A DNA stretch of 64,000 bases from Pomphorhynchus laevis (lineage: Eukaryota > Acanthocephala > Palaeacanthocephala > Echinorhynchida > Pomphorhynchidae). Positions 24,380-38,678 of the stretch are shown piece after piece. The stretch covers positions 1-64,000 of the forward strand of contig WNNJ02001637.1 in the NCBI GenBank assembly GCA_012934845.2, read 5' to 3'. The notes beneath the pieces were generated by a model. That model was given only the letters and a program-made list of their open reading frames with translations, made no database searches and had not been told where the DNA came from. A program made the position numbers and the translations under genes. The stretch's first letter is position 1. The number at the start of each line of letters is the position of its first letter.

Positions 24380-24740
24380 TTATCTTATCTGGCTTTGGAT
24401 TATATACAGTTATATTCAAAGTTATATTCAAAGTTATATTCAGCTAACTGAGTCTACTTATTATTTATTATTTATAAATTAAAAATAATGCTAAATAAAA
24501 TTTAAAAATTTAATAATTAAATAATTCTAGAAATAAATGATTGTCATATAAAATTTTATATAATTTATTATTTATTTTAAGTTAAAATTAAAAATAAAAT
24601 CCAATATTTACAAATTGACTTATAAATAATAGACGATGTATGATAATAAGGATTATAGGCGAGTAACTGCTATGCTATCAGGTTTCGGCCATTATTCCTT
24701 GGTCCAACATAATAGCAAGACAAAATGCAAGCTAATGATG
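24380..24740 (-). mobile_element. Inverted Penelope-like end fragment
   Basis: Carries CAGCTAACTGAGTCTACTTA (about 24441), the AATTGACTTATAAATAATAG / GACGATG segment and the complement of the conserved block (CTGCTATGCTATCAGGTTTC at about 24669). No RT coding DNA attached. Confidence 0.6.
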
Positions 24741-24749
24741 TATTTTCTA

Positions 24750-27690
24750 ATTATATTCTAATGAAAGAGACCTATTACTGGAGGATAGCGATCTCGTTAC
24801 GTGCATATATTGTCGTGACAATAAAACATATATACGCGATGACTTTACATCACTAAATTAGAAAAACTTGAAATATTTGGTACGAAAAGGGGGTATGCAT
24901 GTATTTTTTACTTTCGTTGTCCAGTCTCGTTTGTTTAGGACGTTGTTTCCATATTATGGGATTGAATGAGAAAACGTTTTAATAAAATAATAAGAAAATA
25001 AAAATTAGTTTAAGAATCAACATATAGGAAAACCTATTAGTCAAATTCATCTATTTTTCTTATACTTTATCTTTTGGAAATTCTTAATATTAATCACAAG
25101 TAGTGATGCTTAATCTCATTACCTTCATTTTGACTGCTGCTTAAAATATCGTTTGTAGAACAGGGACCATGAAACGTTCGTGCACATTATTTCATGGTTG
25201 TTTCGACATGTAATTTTTGTCATCGTGCAACAATTTATGTTTTCTGTAAAGAGCATTGAATGCTACAATGATAGCTGATATTTAAAATTCAACTGTTTTT
25301 AGTCATTTTTATGTTAAAAGTTGTTTACCGTTTCGTCGCATTTTATTTGTATGCACAATTAACGAATCGTTATTTCTCTACTTAATGAAACTTTCTTAAT
25401 GGAGATGATAAATCTGTCATTATTCAGTCTAAATGTTCTTAATTAAAGTCCGATATTTGTGTTAAATATAAGGACTAAATATTTGTGGAAATATTTATGG
25501 TAATCACTAATCAACTATATTTATTGTAAGAGTTTTAATTTCAAACTTCAAATGTGCATTATTAATCTTATATTGAATGATGGTAAAATGACAATATTTA
25601 TAGCCAATTGTTATCCGTGATCAGTGAAAATGAAAAAAGTCAAAATATAAACCGTAAAATTACAATTATTATACTCTACCCATATAGAGTGTTGACAATC
25701 AATTAAATACTGTCGTATTAATTTCTGAAATTAATAAACCTGAATTAAGGGTAACTAATACATATTTATTTTGTTATTTTTTAACTGTTCATAGAACATA
25801 GAAAATGAAATTTTTTCCATGAACATAGAAACTTAAGGACATAAAAACTTTAGTCATAAACTTACTTTAAACTTATAGCAAGGGTATAAATATCAATTAT
25901 ATTGTAACGCAAAAATGTAATATTCCTTAATTATTTTGTTAAATTTCATTCGCGATTTCATAGTCAATCTAAAATAATTATAAATTCAATTATATTCAAT
26001 AAAAACATTTTCAATTATTTAATTATTTAATTATTTTTAATAATTATTTCAAGTATAAAATATTTATTATGTTTATTCGTTACTTTTTTATAAACATATT
26101 TAGACCAAAATATACACGAATTTGCTATCTAAAATTTTGCTTGAATGTGTAACACTTCAATGATTTAAACTTCGCTGACATTATTCAATGTTATTGCGTA
26201 CATTTTACTTATAAATTTAATGTATTATTTGTCAAGGCGAATGTCAAGTTAAAATAACTTGCTTTTGTTGCTGATTAGTAATCCTTAGAAATATTTTTTA
26301 CATCGTTTTTATTATATATTTATATAATAAAGCTGTATAAGATTATGGACGGAAATTTGTCCATCCAGTCTTTCATAGAACTTATTCGTGGAATGAAAAA
26401 GGTAGTTTCGCCAACATTTTCTTTATACTTAATTTTACAGCAAAATATAAATAGAATATACTGTAATTAACGCATTAAAGTCAAAAAGGTAGGTAAGGCA
26501 ATAAATTTTTGATAATGTTTTGTCAATTATGCATTTGAAGCATTAAATAATTTTTGGTATAACCATTATCATATCGTAAATATATGTATGATAAGTAATA
26601 TTTGATATAATATATTTTTTAATATAATATAATATATTTAATATTATATATATTTAAATATATTAACGCCAGACATGTGTTTTTGTTCTTATTGTACTGA
26701 TCAGTAGCATAATATAATTATTATCTATTGATAACTTGAAGCACACTGCTACAAGTATATTTTAGAATTCGTTTATATTAGAAGCCATAGGGTGAATAAT
26801 CATTTTTTTTTCACCATTTACAATCAACAAATTAAGTTATTAAGAGAGAAAATAACAATTGTTACTACCTCACTCTCTTATATCACTATTTCTTTATCAC
26901 TCAATGCTTTTTAAAGTCATTGAAAATAATATCGCTTACTCAGGTCCACATTTTATGTTTACGTAAACTTTAGTCATGGCTAGCCAGATGCTTAATTACA
27001 CTGTACACTTTCATTGAACTTTTTTTTTAAATTTATATTTAATATATTCATGAGAATCTTATCATAATAAGATAATTACGGGAACCATAAAGAAAGAAAT
27101 ACTTTGTTTACGATCTTTACAATATTTCAATAGTCTAGAGACCACCATCAAATCAATAGACCGAGATTGACACTGTCTCTGTGTATTATACAATAACGTT
27201 ATTTATAATTAAATATTAAATGCAACTAAATTATTTATTGTAAATAGTTGATAATGATATATTATTGATAATGAATTTTTGGAGCTGGATAAAAAATGGG
27301 GCAATTTTATTTGATATTTCGCTAACTTCTACTTAATATTTTTCACTCAATATCTTGAGTGAAAAAAAAATTGTAGATATCTTCAGTTTTAGAAGTCGGT
27401 GAAGTGAATAAACCTACTTGTGTTGTAGAGTTCGAAAAACGTTTGAAGATCAATTATGATCAACTTATAAGTTGTTTTATCTCGTGTTACTTTTATATCG
27501 CTAACGTGCAAGTTAGAAAGCTTACCAAAGCCACACATTGATGTTCTAGTCTCTAAATATTAACTAAGATATTAAGATATTGACTGGAGTGACTCATTGT
27601 ACAATTTTATTTTTAAAGACATTATTTAAAAATTGGTCATTTGCGTTGAAGTGTTTAACCGCACGGCACGAGTATGACTTAGGAAACAAA
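24750..27690. other. AT-rich stretch without a recognisable gene
   Basis: Apart from a reverse copy of the CTGAAGATG repeat (about 27270-27385), nothing coding or repetitive is recognised on either strand. Confidence 0.4.
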
Positions 27691-27729
27691 CACCTAGTTA
27701 CTTTAAGCCACAAAAGAGAAATGATCTTA

Positions 27730-28660
27730 CTTTACAATTTGAAATAAGACAATGAGCCTCACTTTATAATAGGACCCGTAATAGGATCTCACCTCAATAA
27801 GACCTCATCTCAATAGAACCTCACCTCAATAGGACAATGGCCTCACTTTACAATTTAAAATAGGACCTCAATAGAACATCACCTCAATAGGACCTACCCT
27901 CAATAGGACAATGGCCTCACTTGACAATTTGAAATAGGACCTCAACAGGACCTCACCTCAATAGGACCTAACCTTAATAAGACCTCACCTCAATAGAACA
28001 ATAGCCTCACTTTACAATTTAAAATAGAACCTTAATTGGACCTCACCTTAATAGGACCTTAATTGGACCTCACCTTAATAGGACCTCACCTCAATAGGAC
28101 CTCACCTCAATAGGACAATGACCTCACTTTACAATTTAAAATAGGACCTCAATAGAACCTCACCTCAATAGGACCTCCCCTCAATAGGACAATGGCCTCA
28201 CTTTACAATTTGAAATAGGACCTCAATAGGACCTCACCTCAATAGGACCTAATCTAAATAAGACTTTATCTAAATAAGACCTCACCTCAATAGAACAATA
28301 GCCTCACTTTACAATTTAAAATTGGACCTTAATTGGACCTCACCTCAATAGGACCTCACTTTAATAGGACCTCACCTTAGTAGGACAATGGCTTCACTTT
28401 ACAATTTGAAATAGAACCTTACTAGGACCTCACCTTAATAGAACACTGGCCTCACTTTACAATTTAAAATAGGACCTTAATAGGACCTCACTTCACTAGG
28501 ACATCACCTTAATAGAACAGTGGCCTCACTTTACAATTTGAAATAGGACCTCTATATGACCTCACCTCAATAAGACCTCTCTTCAATAGGACTTCACCTC
28601 AATATAACAATGACCTCACTTTACAATTTGAAATAGGACAATTTAAAATAGGACACTGAA
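27730..28660. repeat. Two-component minisatellite upstream of ITPR
   Basis: About 0.93 kb built from a 16-bp unit (ACCTCACCTCAATAGG) and a ~31-bp unit (ACAATGGCCTCACTTTAC then AATTTGAAATAGG) in an irregular higher-order order. Variants differ at single positions (AGAAC/AGGAC, CTTAA/CTCAA). Strong strand asymmetry: the + strand is C-rich and G-poor. It ends about 0.9 kb before the ITPR start codon. Confidence 0.85.
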
Positions 28661-29066
28661 GAAAGCAATAGATAAAATGCTTCCGGATTTCTTGCGACTA
28701 CTTTTGCTTATCAAAAGTAATAATATTCTACATTATGCTACAAATTATTGAAGATATACTGTTAATTTAATGGTAAAATTATGATTAAAATAATAAAACG
28801 TCTACCTGACTGAAATTTGAATACGATCGAAGAATATTGATGTAATTAACATTCAAATAGTAAAGGTTCATTTATATCAAAGGAAGAGTAATTTTTATTT
28901 TTTATAAAAATATAAAATGAATTGGGATAAGAAGACAGATTAACGCTTACGGTTTTCAGTAAAGATGTGTTTTTAAATGAAGTGGGAAGTAAAACTGCAT
29001 ATGAAATGTGAAGTTTTACACAATAAAATGTGTAAAATGACAATGACATTAATTGTTGTATAAATC

Positions 29067-29255
29067 GGTGACTGATGTATAAATCTGTCCCTATTATTTA
29101 AATAAAATGTTTGCGCAATCACACTAACTATCATGACGTAATAACTCCGCCAAGGACTTGCGGAGTTAGTCCTTGGCGGAGTTATTATGTCATAATAGTA
29201 AGTATCATTGCACAAATATTTTATTTAAATAATAAGGACAGATACAACAGTCACC
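29067..29255. mobile_element. 189-bp near-perfect palindromic element (MITE-like) 5' of ITPR
   Basis: Begins GGTGACTGATGTATAAATCT and ends with its near complement ...ACAGTCACC. Complementarity continues inward to GGACT/AGTCC around a centre TTGCGGAGTT. The whole element can fold into one hairpin of about 85-90 bp. No coding capacity. It lies about 330 bp before the ITPR start codon. Confidence 0.75.
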
Positions 29256-29582
29256 TAATATGATATCATTCAATTTATCAACACTTACAGTTTTAGTTAG
29301 GTTTTCAGATTTTTATTTTTTGATTTATTTATCTACAATTCCATATTTTTTTAACTTTTCAGTTTATGATTGTATCTTTGGCTTTGATTTCTAATGTATG
29401 TACTACTAAATATTATATTTTGTCGCACAATTAAAACATTCATATTTGTTTATTCTTTTTAATTAATATTTTCCTCACAAAATCATCAAAAAAACAGGAT
29501 TTCGAATAACAGAAAATAGCTTGCAGTAATAAACATTACATTTTAGCAATATTCGTCACTTTCATTGCCTGTTTTTATTAAG

Positions 29583-29683
29583 ATGAAGCAACTGGATGAT
29601 AATGCATCCAGTTTTTTAAATATTGGAGATATTGTGGCACTATATGTAGAAGGCAATGTTTTTGGATTCGCAAGCACGCTCGG
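29583..29683 (+). CDS. ITPR: ITPR exon 1 (start codon)
   Basis: Residues 1-33 plus two bases: [18 protein letters not shown] then [16 protein letters not shown], matching the family start (GDIVSLYAEG...GFLSTLG). Donor gtaagta at 29684. The split Gly codon is completed by exon 2. Intron 1 is 2.4 kb of AT-rich DNA with no coding segment that I recognise. Confidence 0.88.
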
Positions 29684-32600
29684 GTAAGTAGACATGGGCG
29701 TTAAAAATGCAGACTGTTATGCAAGGATTTTTAATAACTTTTCTAAGACTGTTCTAAATGTCAAAATTTGAGCAGCTTAATAACTTGATATCCTCAAAAT
29801 CGTTAACAATTTATATTTTTCGCTTAACATTGCGAAAAGGTCTCTAATATAATTTCGTTAAGTAGAACCTTACTTACACAGTAAAAGCAAATAAGGTTGT
29901 AAAACAAAGCTATGAATAAGTTTGTGTCGTTATAAGCTGTATGTGCGATATGTCGTTTAAACTCGAATTCTTTTAATTTCTAAACAATAATTCTAGAAAC
30001 AGAGCAAATGTTTCATTTTTAAGTAGATTTTTAGTGTGTAGATTAATAGATAACAAACACGGATTATTCATTATAATCGTTTTCAGTTCATAACTCAGTA
30101 CAGTTAGTATATGATGATATACATGCTTAAAATGATTAAATAATATTTTTAATAAATAAACATAAAATCTAAAAATAATAATAATTACGAATTAAAGATA
30201 ACGCTAGGAAGATTGTGACGTCATATTCATAAAAGATCGATACCGGAACTGAACAAAAACTGAGAAATTACCCGATTCTTATCTTAAGTAAATAAAATTA
30301 ACATTTTAAATTGTATTTTATTTGTTTGTCCTTTTTGAATATTACAAATTGATGATAGCGATAAGCCGAAATAAGAATAATGAATAAAATAACTCATTGT
30401 CTCTTTTTATGGATCGTCAAATGCACATTGGAAGACAAAATGATTAAGAAAAATTAGTAAAATAAGCCAATAAAATAAAAGAGACTTATTTACTTTTGGT
30501 ATGGTTCGTCAAATTCACATTATTTAATTGGCAATTATTTTTGAGGTCCAGACAGTGTATTTTAATGTAGTGAAATGGTTCAATTTCAAGATACGGTGTA
30601 CCATTATTCAAAATTATCCTTTAATGTATATTAAAGGATAATTTTGATTGTATGTTTATAAATGATAAAAAGGATCGATTTTTAACAAAAAGCAAATAAA
30701 ATATCACTGACAATGGTCGTGCGCTTGATCATTTTAATGAAATATGATTAAATATACAGTATAATTAATTAAATATAAATGTTGAAAATAAACCAGATCT
30801 GTATTATAACCAATCGTTAAGATATAAATATGTTTATGTTTAGTGAATACAAGATTTAGTTAATCTTTTATTTATACAAGATATAAACTTAAAATCTTTA
30901 AATATTAATTTAATCAAAATAAAATATACATTTTATTTAAATACAATCAAGATGTAATAACCATAAAACAATAAAAAATACTTTCAATTAGTAATTACTA
31001 TAATTTATACATTACAAAGTATTTATTAGCAAGCAAATTATTTACGAACTTTGTTTCTTGATTCCCTATTATTAAATGATTTTCATAAATTATATTAATG
31101 ATATATAAATTATAAATTATAATTTAATTTAATTTTTTATAATATAATTTCATAAATTATATTATAATATATAAATCTATTATAATTATTAAATTAACTT
31201 GTGCTTTGATTACAATTTTTTTATTAATTTACATTACCAATGTGTATTTCGAGTTATTATTTATTAATAATAAATAATTTAATTAATTAATTTAATTAAT
31301 TATCCAAATATTAATTTTAATACAAAATTTGGAATGAAAGCTTATGTGACAGCTTTGAAAGCTTATTAAAATGTTATAATTATAAAATAAATTAAAATGG
31401 TTGCTGGAAACAAAAAATAAAAGGTTATTAATTGAAAAGGTTAAAATGAAGTTCAGCATTCTGGAAAATAGAGGAACGTCTCTGAAATAAATTAATTACT
31501 TTGTTTGGCAAAAATTAAATGTTTGGCAAACAATATTTTCACATTGGGAAAATTGCTAACAGCTAACAAGTAAAGATGTTTAAAGTCATCAACAAATATC
31601 AGTTTTTCGAATCTCACACATTACTCAAGCGGGTGATTTGTACTAATTTTACTAATTAGTACAATTAATACTAATTGATACTAATTAATCCTATTAGCAT
31701 TAGAACAGAGAGTGAAAATTGGATTAAATTTTCTCCAATAAATCTAGGGAAATTGCAAAGCAAAATAAATTGTTTTGCAATTTAGTAAATTTGCAATTTT
31801 ATTTTGATTATTTAAAATAGAATTAATTTGATTTAATTATTTTATTAAATAGTTAAATTATTTTATTATTTCACTTTATATAATTAATTTTATTCAATTT
31901 AATTTCAATTTTATTTTACTTATTCAAAATGCAGTGAAACAAATTAAACTCAGTGATAAAATAAAATTTATTTTATAAATAAAATAAATTGATAATAAAA
32001 TAATCAAATAAATTGATTTAATTTATTTTTTTATTAAATATCAAATAATAATAAATTAATATATAATTCATTCATTTATATTTTACTTTAGCCAATATGA
32101 TCTACTTTGTATTTAGCTTAGTTGACGATAGATGTGTTGTCGAAGGAGACATTTCTGAAACTATAGTGCCACCAAGCAAATATCGAGGTATTGCATTTTG
32201 TTACTTTTGAACATATATTTATCTGATTAATGATTTAGATTGTCTATTCAAGGTTTGCCCCTGCAACAGATACAACGCTCAAGTACAATATTGGAAAGCT
32301 CAAAAGTCTACTCATTTCACGAAGGAGCTGAATAAGCTAAAGGTTTGTTATATAAAAAATTGATTCAATTTATAATTTTCAATATTGCATGTATAATAAA
32401 TGTTGACTTGGAAATAAGCATAAAAATTCAATAAAACATAATTAACTTTAAAACGTCATCCAAATTATTTGAACGTTAAGATGTTCAAATTCACTTATTA
32501 ATTTATAAAGTTTACTTTTTAAGTCTTTAAATCTAACAATTTCACTATCGCTAAGTATTTAAAAGGAAAAGTAATACGCGATCAGTAATACCCGTACGCG

Positions 32601-35600
32601 ATCAGTAATACTTTAATCAAATTTATATCTTACCTAGAAGTATCTTACATGCTAATGTATTGCATGTTAATTGTTTAATCAAACATTTAATTGATAATCT
32701 TAATTACTAGATTATTACATTTTTCTTGATTATGATGTTAAAAAAACAGATAATTGTATAATTCAAAATTTATTCTTCAGAAAAGATTGGAATTTTCTGA
32801 AGATTCTAACAGAAGATAGCGAAATATTAAATAAAATTTTAATCCTTTCTTTGATCCAGCTCCAATAATTCTTTATCAACAATGGATCATTATCAACTAT
32901 TTAAAATTAATTTTTAATTTAATTTAAAATTCGTTTAATTTATTTTTATTTAACAAGAATAAAAATTGCCTACCTTTATTCAATTAGTAATGAAGCCAAA
33001 ATGTAGTAACTTTGGAATTGAAACTGCATAAATATTGAGCCTACAGACTCAAATGTAATTTTAATTTTTGGAATTAACCTAATTTATTCGTTCTTGTAAA
33101 TTTATAAAACTAAGAAACAAAATTGTATTTTTAATTATTAAGTAAAAATTATTTTTTTTGTAAGCAACACAAACTTATTAAAAAGGTTAAGAAAGTTAAA
33201 CTTTGCAAATTCACTGATTATAATAAACCATAATTAATTCAATATATTATTATTTTTTGATTGTTTAGCAATCCAATAATAATATCTTTAGAATAAGATT
33301 TATTATAATGCATCTTATTATATTACTAATCATATATTACTAATCATCTATATATTACTAATACGCTATCAGTAATACGCGATCACTTATATGCGATCAG
33401 TAATACACAAACATTAATATACGATTAATAACGATAGTAAAGGATTTTGTAAATATACAAGTGATTGCTGTGCCATCACTGTTTTTATACTATAATTTTC
33501 ATTCTATATTTGTTATATATTTTTTTATTCTTTTTTCAAAACATTATTTTTACATTTAAATGCCATTACTCATAAATAGGTTCCGTCATTTCAGCTTACG
33601 AAAATATATACGATTTTTTTACAGAAATGCTCGAAAGAGCTCACAAGCATCGATATCGAACGAGCCAAAGTCAAACTCATTTTCGCTCATATATTGAATA
33701 CGGTTGATGCATAATCCATTCTGTTTTTCAACGTTAATTTCTTTGCTATTATTCTGAGGGCCAAATCGCACATCCCACCTTATCCTTTAGAGGTTAAGAA
33801 AACAATTAGAATTAGTTTCGATAGTATCACGTATTCATTCCTGATATTTGATCATTTTCATTTTTTCAATGCGTGCATTCGTTGATGAAGGGAAGTTGTT
33901 TGCTTAAGAAGATGCGAATCAATTATACATAACTTTGTCAATGTAGACAAGCTCGCTATCGTCAGTTAACGATCCATGATAGACGTCGTCTGGTCGAGTG
34001 TTGTGACTGCGCGTCGTAGTTGTATTCTCGAATGCCACTACTGAATCAATTGGCGTCAGTAAGGATTCAATAGCTACGTTATTGTTAACTTTGCTAATCA
34101 AACCTGCAATTTGATCTCGAACTGTGTTATGTTTGATAGACTGAGCTCTACTATTTTTCATAACATTGAGTGAACGACATCGTTCACTTGTCCACAGGGG
34201 CATGTCGACGGAACACTTTTTGTTGTCAGTCCATACCGGCCACTCAAGACTATCTCGTGACGAGATAGACTTGAGTTGAGTGAATTATGGGTTCGATCTA
34301 TCAACCAGGCCGATGCCTCTTTCTTAGCTGCATATGATAGTGAGTTATTAGTGGACTTATTCTCTTGCTAAAGGTTGAGGTTTGCGAGGTGATGCTTGAG
34401 TTTTTGTTGCTACAGTTCGAGTACTTCGAATGCTTGCCGTTATCGATCGTACTCCTCGTCTCACTTTTCGATAGGATTACGAATTCCAAATCATCCCATT
34501 TATAATGGCACACATAATATAGAAAATTAAATAATAATTCTGATAATTTTGAACTCATTGTAGAATTTAAATTTTTACTACTAAACAATAATGCGATGTA
34601 TATTGATGTGCATACTCTATTTTATTTAGGCTGCCGCAGAATCTGAACGAAAGCAGAATGATGCAGAGAATAAAAAGCAACTTGGTGCATTTGTTAAATA
34701 TAGTGATACTGTAATACAGGTTTGTTAAATATATACCTCAAATTGTTTATTCATGAAGTTTAATTGTGTATATTTTAAGCTATAAAAACCTCATATTGTA
34801 ATAGCAAAAAATAAATATTTTTTACACAACATTACATATAAAATATAAACTATTATGTATAATATCGATGTTTTTATTTATTCAAACTCGTTTATAAAGT
34901 GCTCTGTATATATAATATACCAGACATAATTTTAGAAAAAAGGTATTTCATATGCTGATGAATATCTCTTACATCAAGCGTTACGTAATAATCTTAAACG
35001 AATTACTTCTCTTTAATAAAATATGTGGATAATATCATTAAATCATGGAAGATAGCATTCACTGTCTAGATTTAAACCATGAATTACGGTATTCAATTGA
35101 CCAATCCAGTAACTCTCTTTTTTTCGATATCTTCCATCTCCTTTTGAATAGATTAGAATACTTTATTCTAATCTATGCATATTCATTCTAATATATATTT
35201 TATTCATATTTATTGATTAGAATACTTTATTTTTGTATCTACTAGTGTTTCTTTCAAAGTTCGAACTCCTGAGAAATAAATCATATTTAGTTGCACTCCC
35301 AGCTTTAAATAACTATTCATTGATTTTATTGATTGACGCATGTCCTTTGAGATGCTTTTGTAGCTTGATGAAATGGGATATGCTGAGATGCTTTTGTAGC
35401 ATGATTGAAGGGGATATGCATATAAGCCACATTCTTATCTTCGTTTATAGTAAGGATGATATTTCTTTACTTTTTAAATATCCCACTTTTTGCAATTGAC
35501 GTGTAATTTCACAATGATTATAATATCTCGTTATCAATTTATTCCACATTTTCATTACCCATTTATCACACAGACACGGTCGATTACATATCTTTGTCGA

Positions 35601-38600
35601 TTTCACTAATTCATTATATATTTAAAGAATTTATTTGTGGATTGTGTTCACACCTGGCCTGAAAATATGGCGATAATGAGTATATAAATATCGCCATAAC
35701 ATTTATAGACATTAATTTTTTTAATCTCATAATATTAATTATTTACGTGTAAATTTTACATCGTTTTTATGCGTTTTTTACTTTCTGCTACTTTCTTTTT
35801 GGTTCTGCAAATTAATAATTATTGTCATATATCCTAACTCTCTGTCACAATTAAGTCAGTTTGTTCTCATCTATTAGTTTTTTGCTTACCAGTTTCAACT
35901 TATATTTCAACTTATATAAAAGTATACTTCAACTTATATATATCTGAAAGTAAAGGAAAAATAGCACAATTCCATGATCAATACAACATACGATTAAATT
36001 AAGCAATTTTCTACCTGAAAGCTCAGCATTTTTCACTAATGATACATCCACTATTCAGGTTTCCAAAAGCTGGAATTTACTCATATATCATGAATTTTAT
36101 GGTCATGCTACCTTCTTTCCCAAGACAGCTAATGAGACATCTCTATACCGAGACTGTTTCACCTTTAGAGCAGAATCATTATTGTGACTAGCTACTAAAA
36201 TTAGTGATACATATCATTTATACGAAATACGAGAAAGAATTCAAGAGATTTATTTGTCTACGTTTGAGTGCTTTACACTTATTTTGTGACAATCCACTTG
36301 AATTTCTTTCGCTGAAATGGGGGTGGTTGGTAAATCCGTAATCGCATACGATTATATAAAATGTAGTGCTACAGAAATGCATATATATACAAATTTAAAC
36401 ATTAAACTTTTTAACTTTAAACTTTTAAAGTTTCAATAAAGATCGAACATTAGTTTTTCTGTAGTAAACATTTGTTAAGTTCAACAATTTTACTTTTAAA
36501 AATAAATATTATATAACTGAATCAAAATTATTACGAAATAAATTAAATCTTAAATGTGTAATTTTAATGTTGTTTATTATTAATAAATTTTGTAAACGAT
36601 ATAGTAAGTACGTATATTAATGCTCGTTACTTGACTATTGTTCTTACTATTATATATTTACAAGTATCGCAATTATACTATAACAGTAGCAAGTACCGTT
36701 TCGTCATCGCAATGACTCATCAGTACCAGATCCCTCCCACTACTGGATGTAGAGGAGGGCTGGCATACGGCACACGAGTCATGCCAATGATAACAACGTA
36801 TTTCACGCGGAATGGTCTCACTCTTTTTTGGGAAATTATACTATATTAATATAGTATACTATTTTCAATATAATATAGTTATACTATGTTTTACAAGTAA
36901 AAGGTACTTGAAAGTTTTAAATATTACATTTTAAATTCGTTTTATTTTAGGTAATAATCGTGATTATTATATTAATATCATTAGTATTAAACAAGCGATC
37001 CAAACGGGTGTCATGTTAATCGCTTCTGTTAGTGAAATTCGGAAGAATCAATGAGCAAATTGTTGTGTACTGAAGCTCTGTGGATACCGACTAGAACAAA
37101 ATTATGTACATATTTACACATAGCAACATAAGGATTCAAAGAAGCTTTTAGAAACCCAAATAAATTCTTACATGATAACTACATGATGATACTATGAAAT
37201 ATATATTAATAATATTATATAGAATAAGTATATTGAGGTATAAGAACCATATAGTTTTTATAGCTCTTACAGTTTTTATATTTTTGTACTAAAAATATAT
37301 TTTAATTGATTAAGAACTTCGTTAATGTTCAATCAATTAAAATTAAAAATTTCAATTTTTTCTAATTAGCTGATCCACGTTAAAAGTAATCGATTTCTGA
37401 CTATCAACAAACGTCTACCAGCTCTTCTTGAACGGAATGCGATGAGAGTGACATTAGATCTATATGGGAATGAAGGTTCATGGTTTATAATCGAACCTTA
37501 TTATAAACTACGATCTAAAGGAGAACGAGTTTGACTGAAATTATTCTTATAAAAGAAATTATTGTTTCCTATTCTAGGTTGTCATCGGAGATAAAGTGAT
37601 TTTAATGCAGTATGCTGGAACTCAACCATTACACGTTAGTGACAACTGTCTAATAGATAATCCAAATTGTCACGAGGTTTGATAAATTAATATAATGATG
37701 TACATTAAATTCTTTCTCTATTAGGTAAATTGCCACGGAGTTAAATTTATTTCACATCAGCGATCGGTAACTCTTTAAAAGCAGAGATTTAATTCTATAT
37801 TATCTCCAAACATTTTTTCTAAAACATAGGTAAGCTCGCATATACAAACAAGTTGGAAGATTATATTATTTACAACGTGGAGAGAGGATTTATCAGAGTT
37901 TTTAAAAAGCGTATGTAACTGTTTGTATTAAGTGTTAATTTTCAATAGATTTTACAAATTTTTAACCCATTTTATAATAAGTTAATAAGTAAACATCTTT
38001 AAGTAAAATATTTACAGGGGTGATTTTTAATGTGTTTAAAAACGCTAAAAATTTCGTTAACTAATATATTTATGTGAATGGTTTTAGGGCCAAACCAAGC
38101 CAAAAAACGTTAAAAACGTTTAAGATTTTGTTATCAATATTTATTCCACCAATTGTGGACATCGTCAGGATAAATTGTAATTTGCTAGAACACTTATAAA
38201 TTTTCTTCAGAAAATTTATAAATTATAAATTATTACTTCATAAATTATTTATTTATGAAGTTTAATTGTGTATATTTTATCCACCAATTATGTCCACCAA
38301 TTGTGGACATCCTGACGATGTCCACAATTGGTGGAAGAAATATTGATAACAAAATCTTAAACGTTTTTAACGTTTTTGGCTGGGTTTGGCCCTAAAACCA
38401 TTCACAAATATTTCAACCCAGCATGTATCATTCCGATTCGATAATATATTTATTCAAATTAAATTTTGCAATATAGCCAAATTTTCACTAAGAAATAAAA
38501 TTTAAAGCTTCATTATTAATGATAATAACATAGCAGATAAGTTTCTTTTACCTTTAAAATGGGCATCTTAGGATGGCTTGAAATGTACTGCGGATTCCAG

Positions 38601-38631
38601 AAAACATCTTGCAAAAGTGATTTTCGCTCAT

Positions 38632-38678
<47 letters not shown>

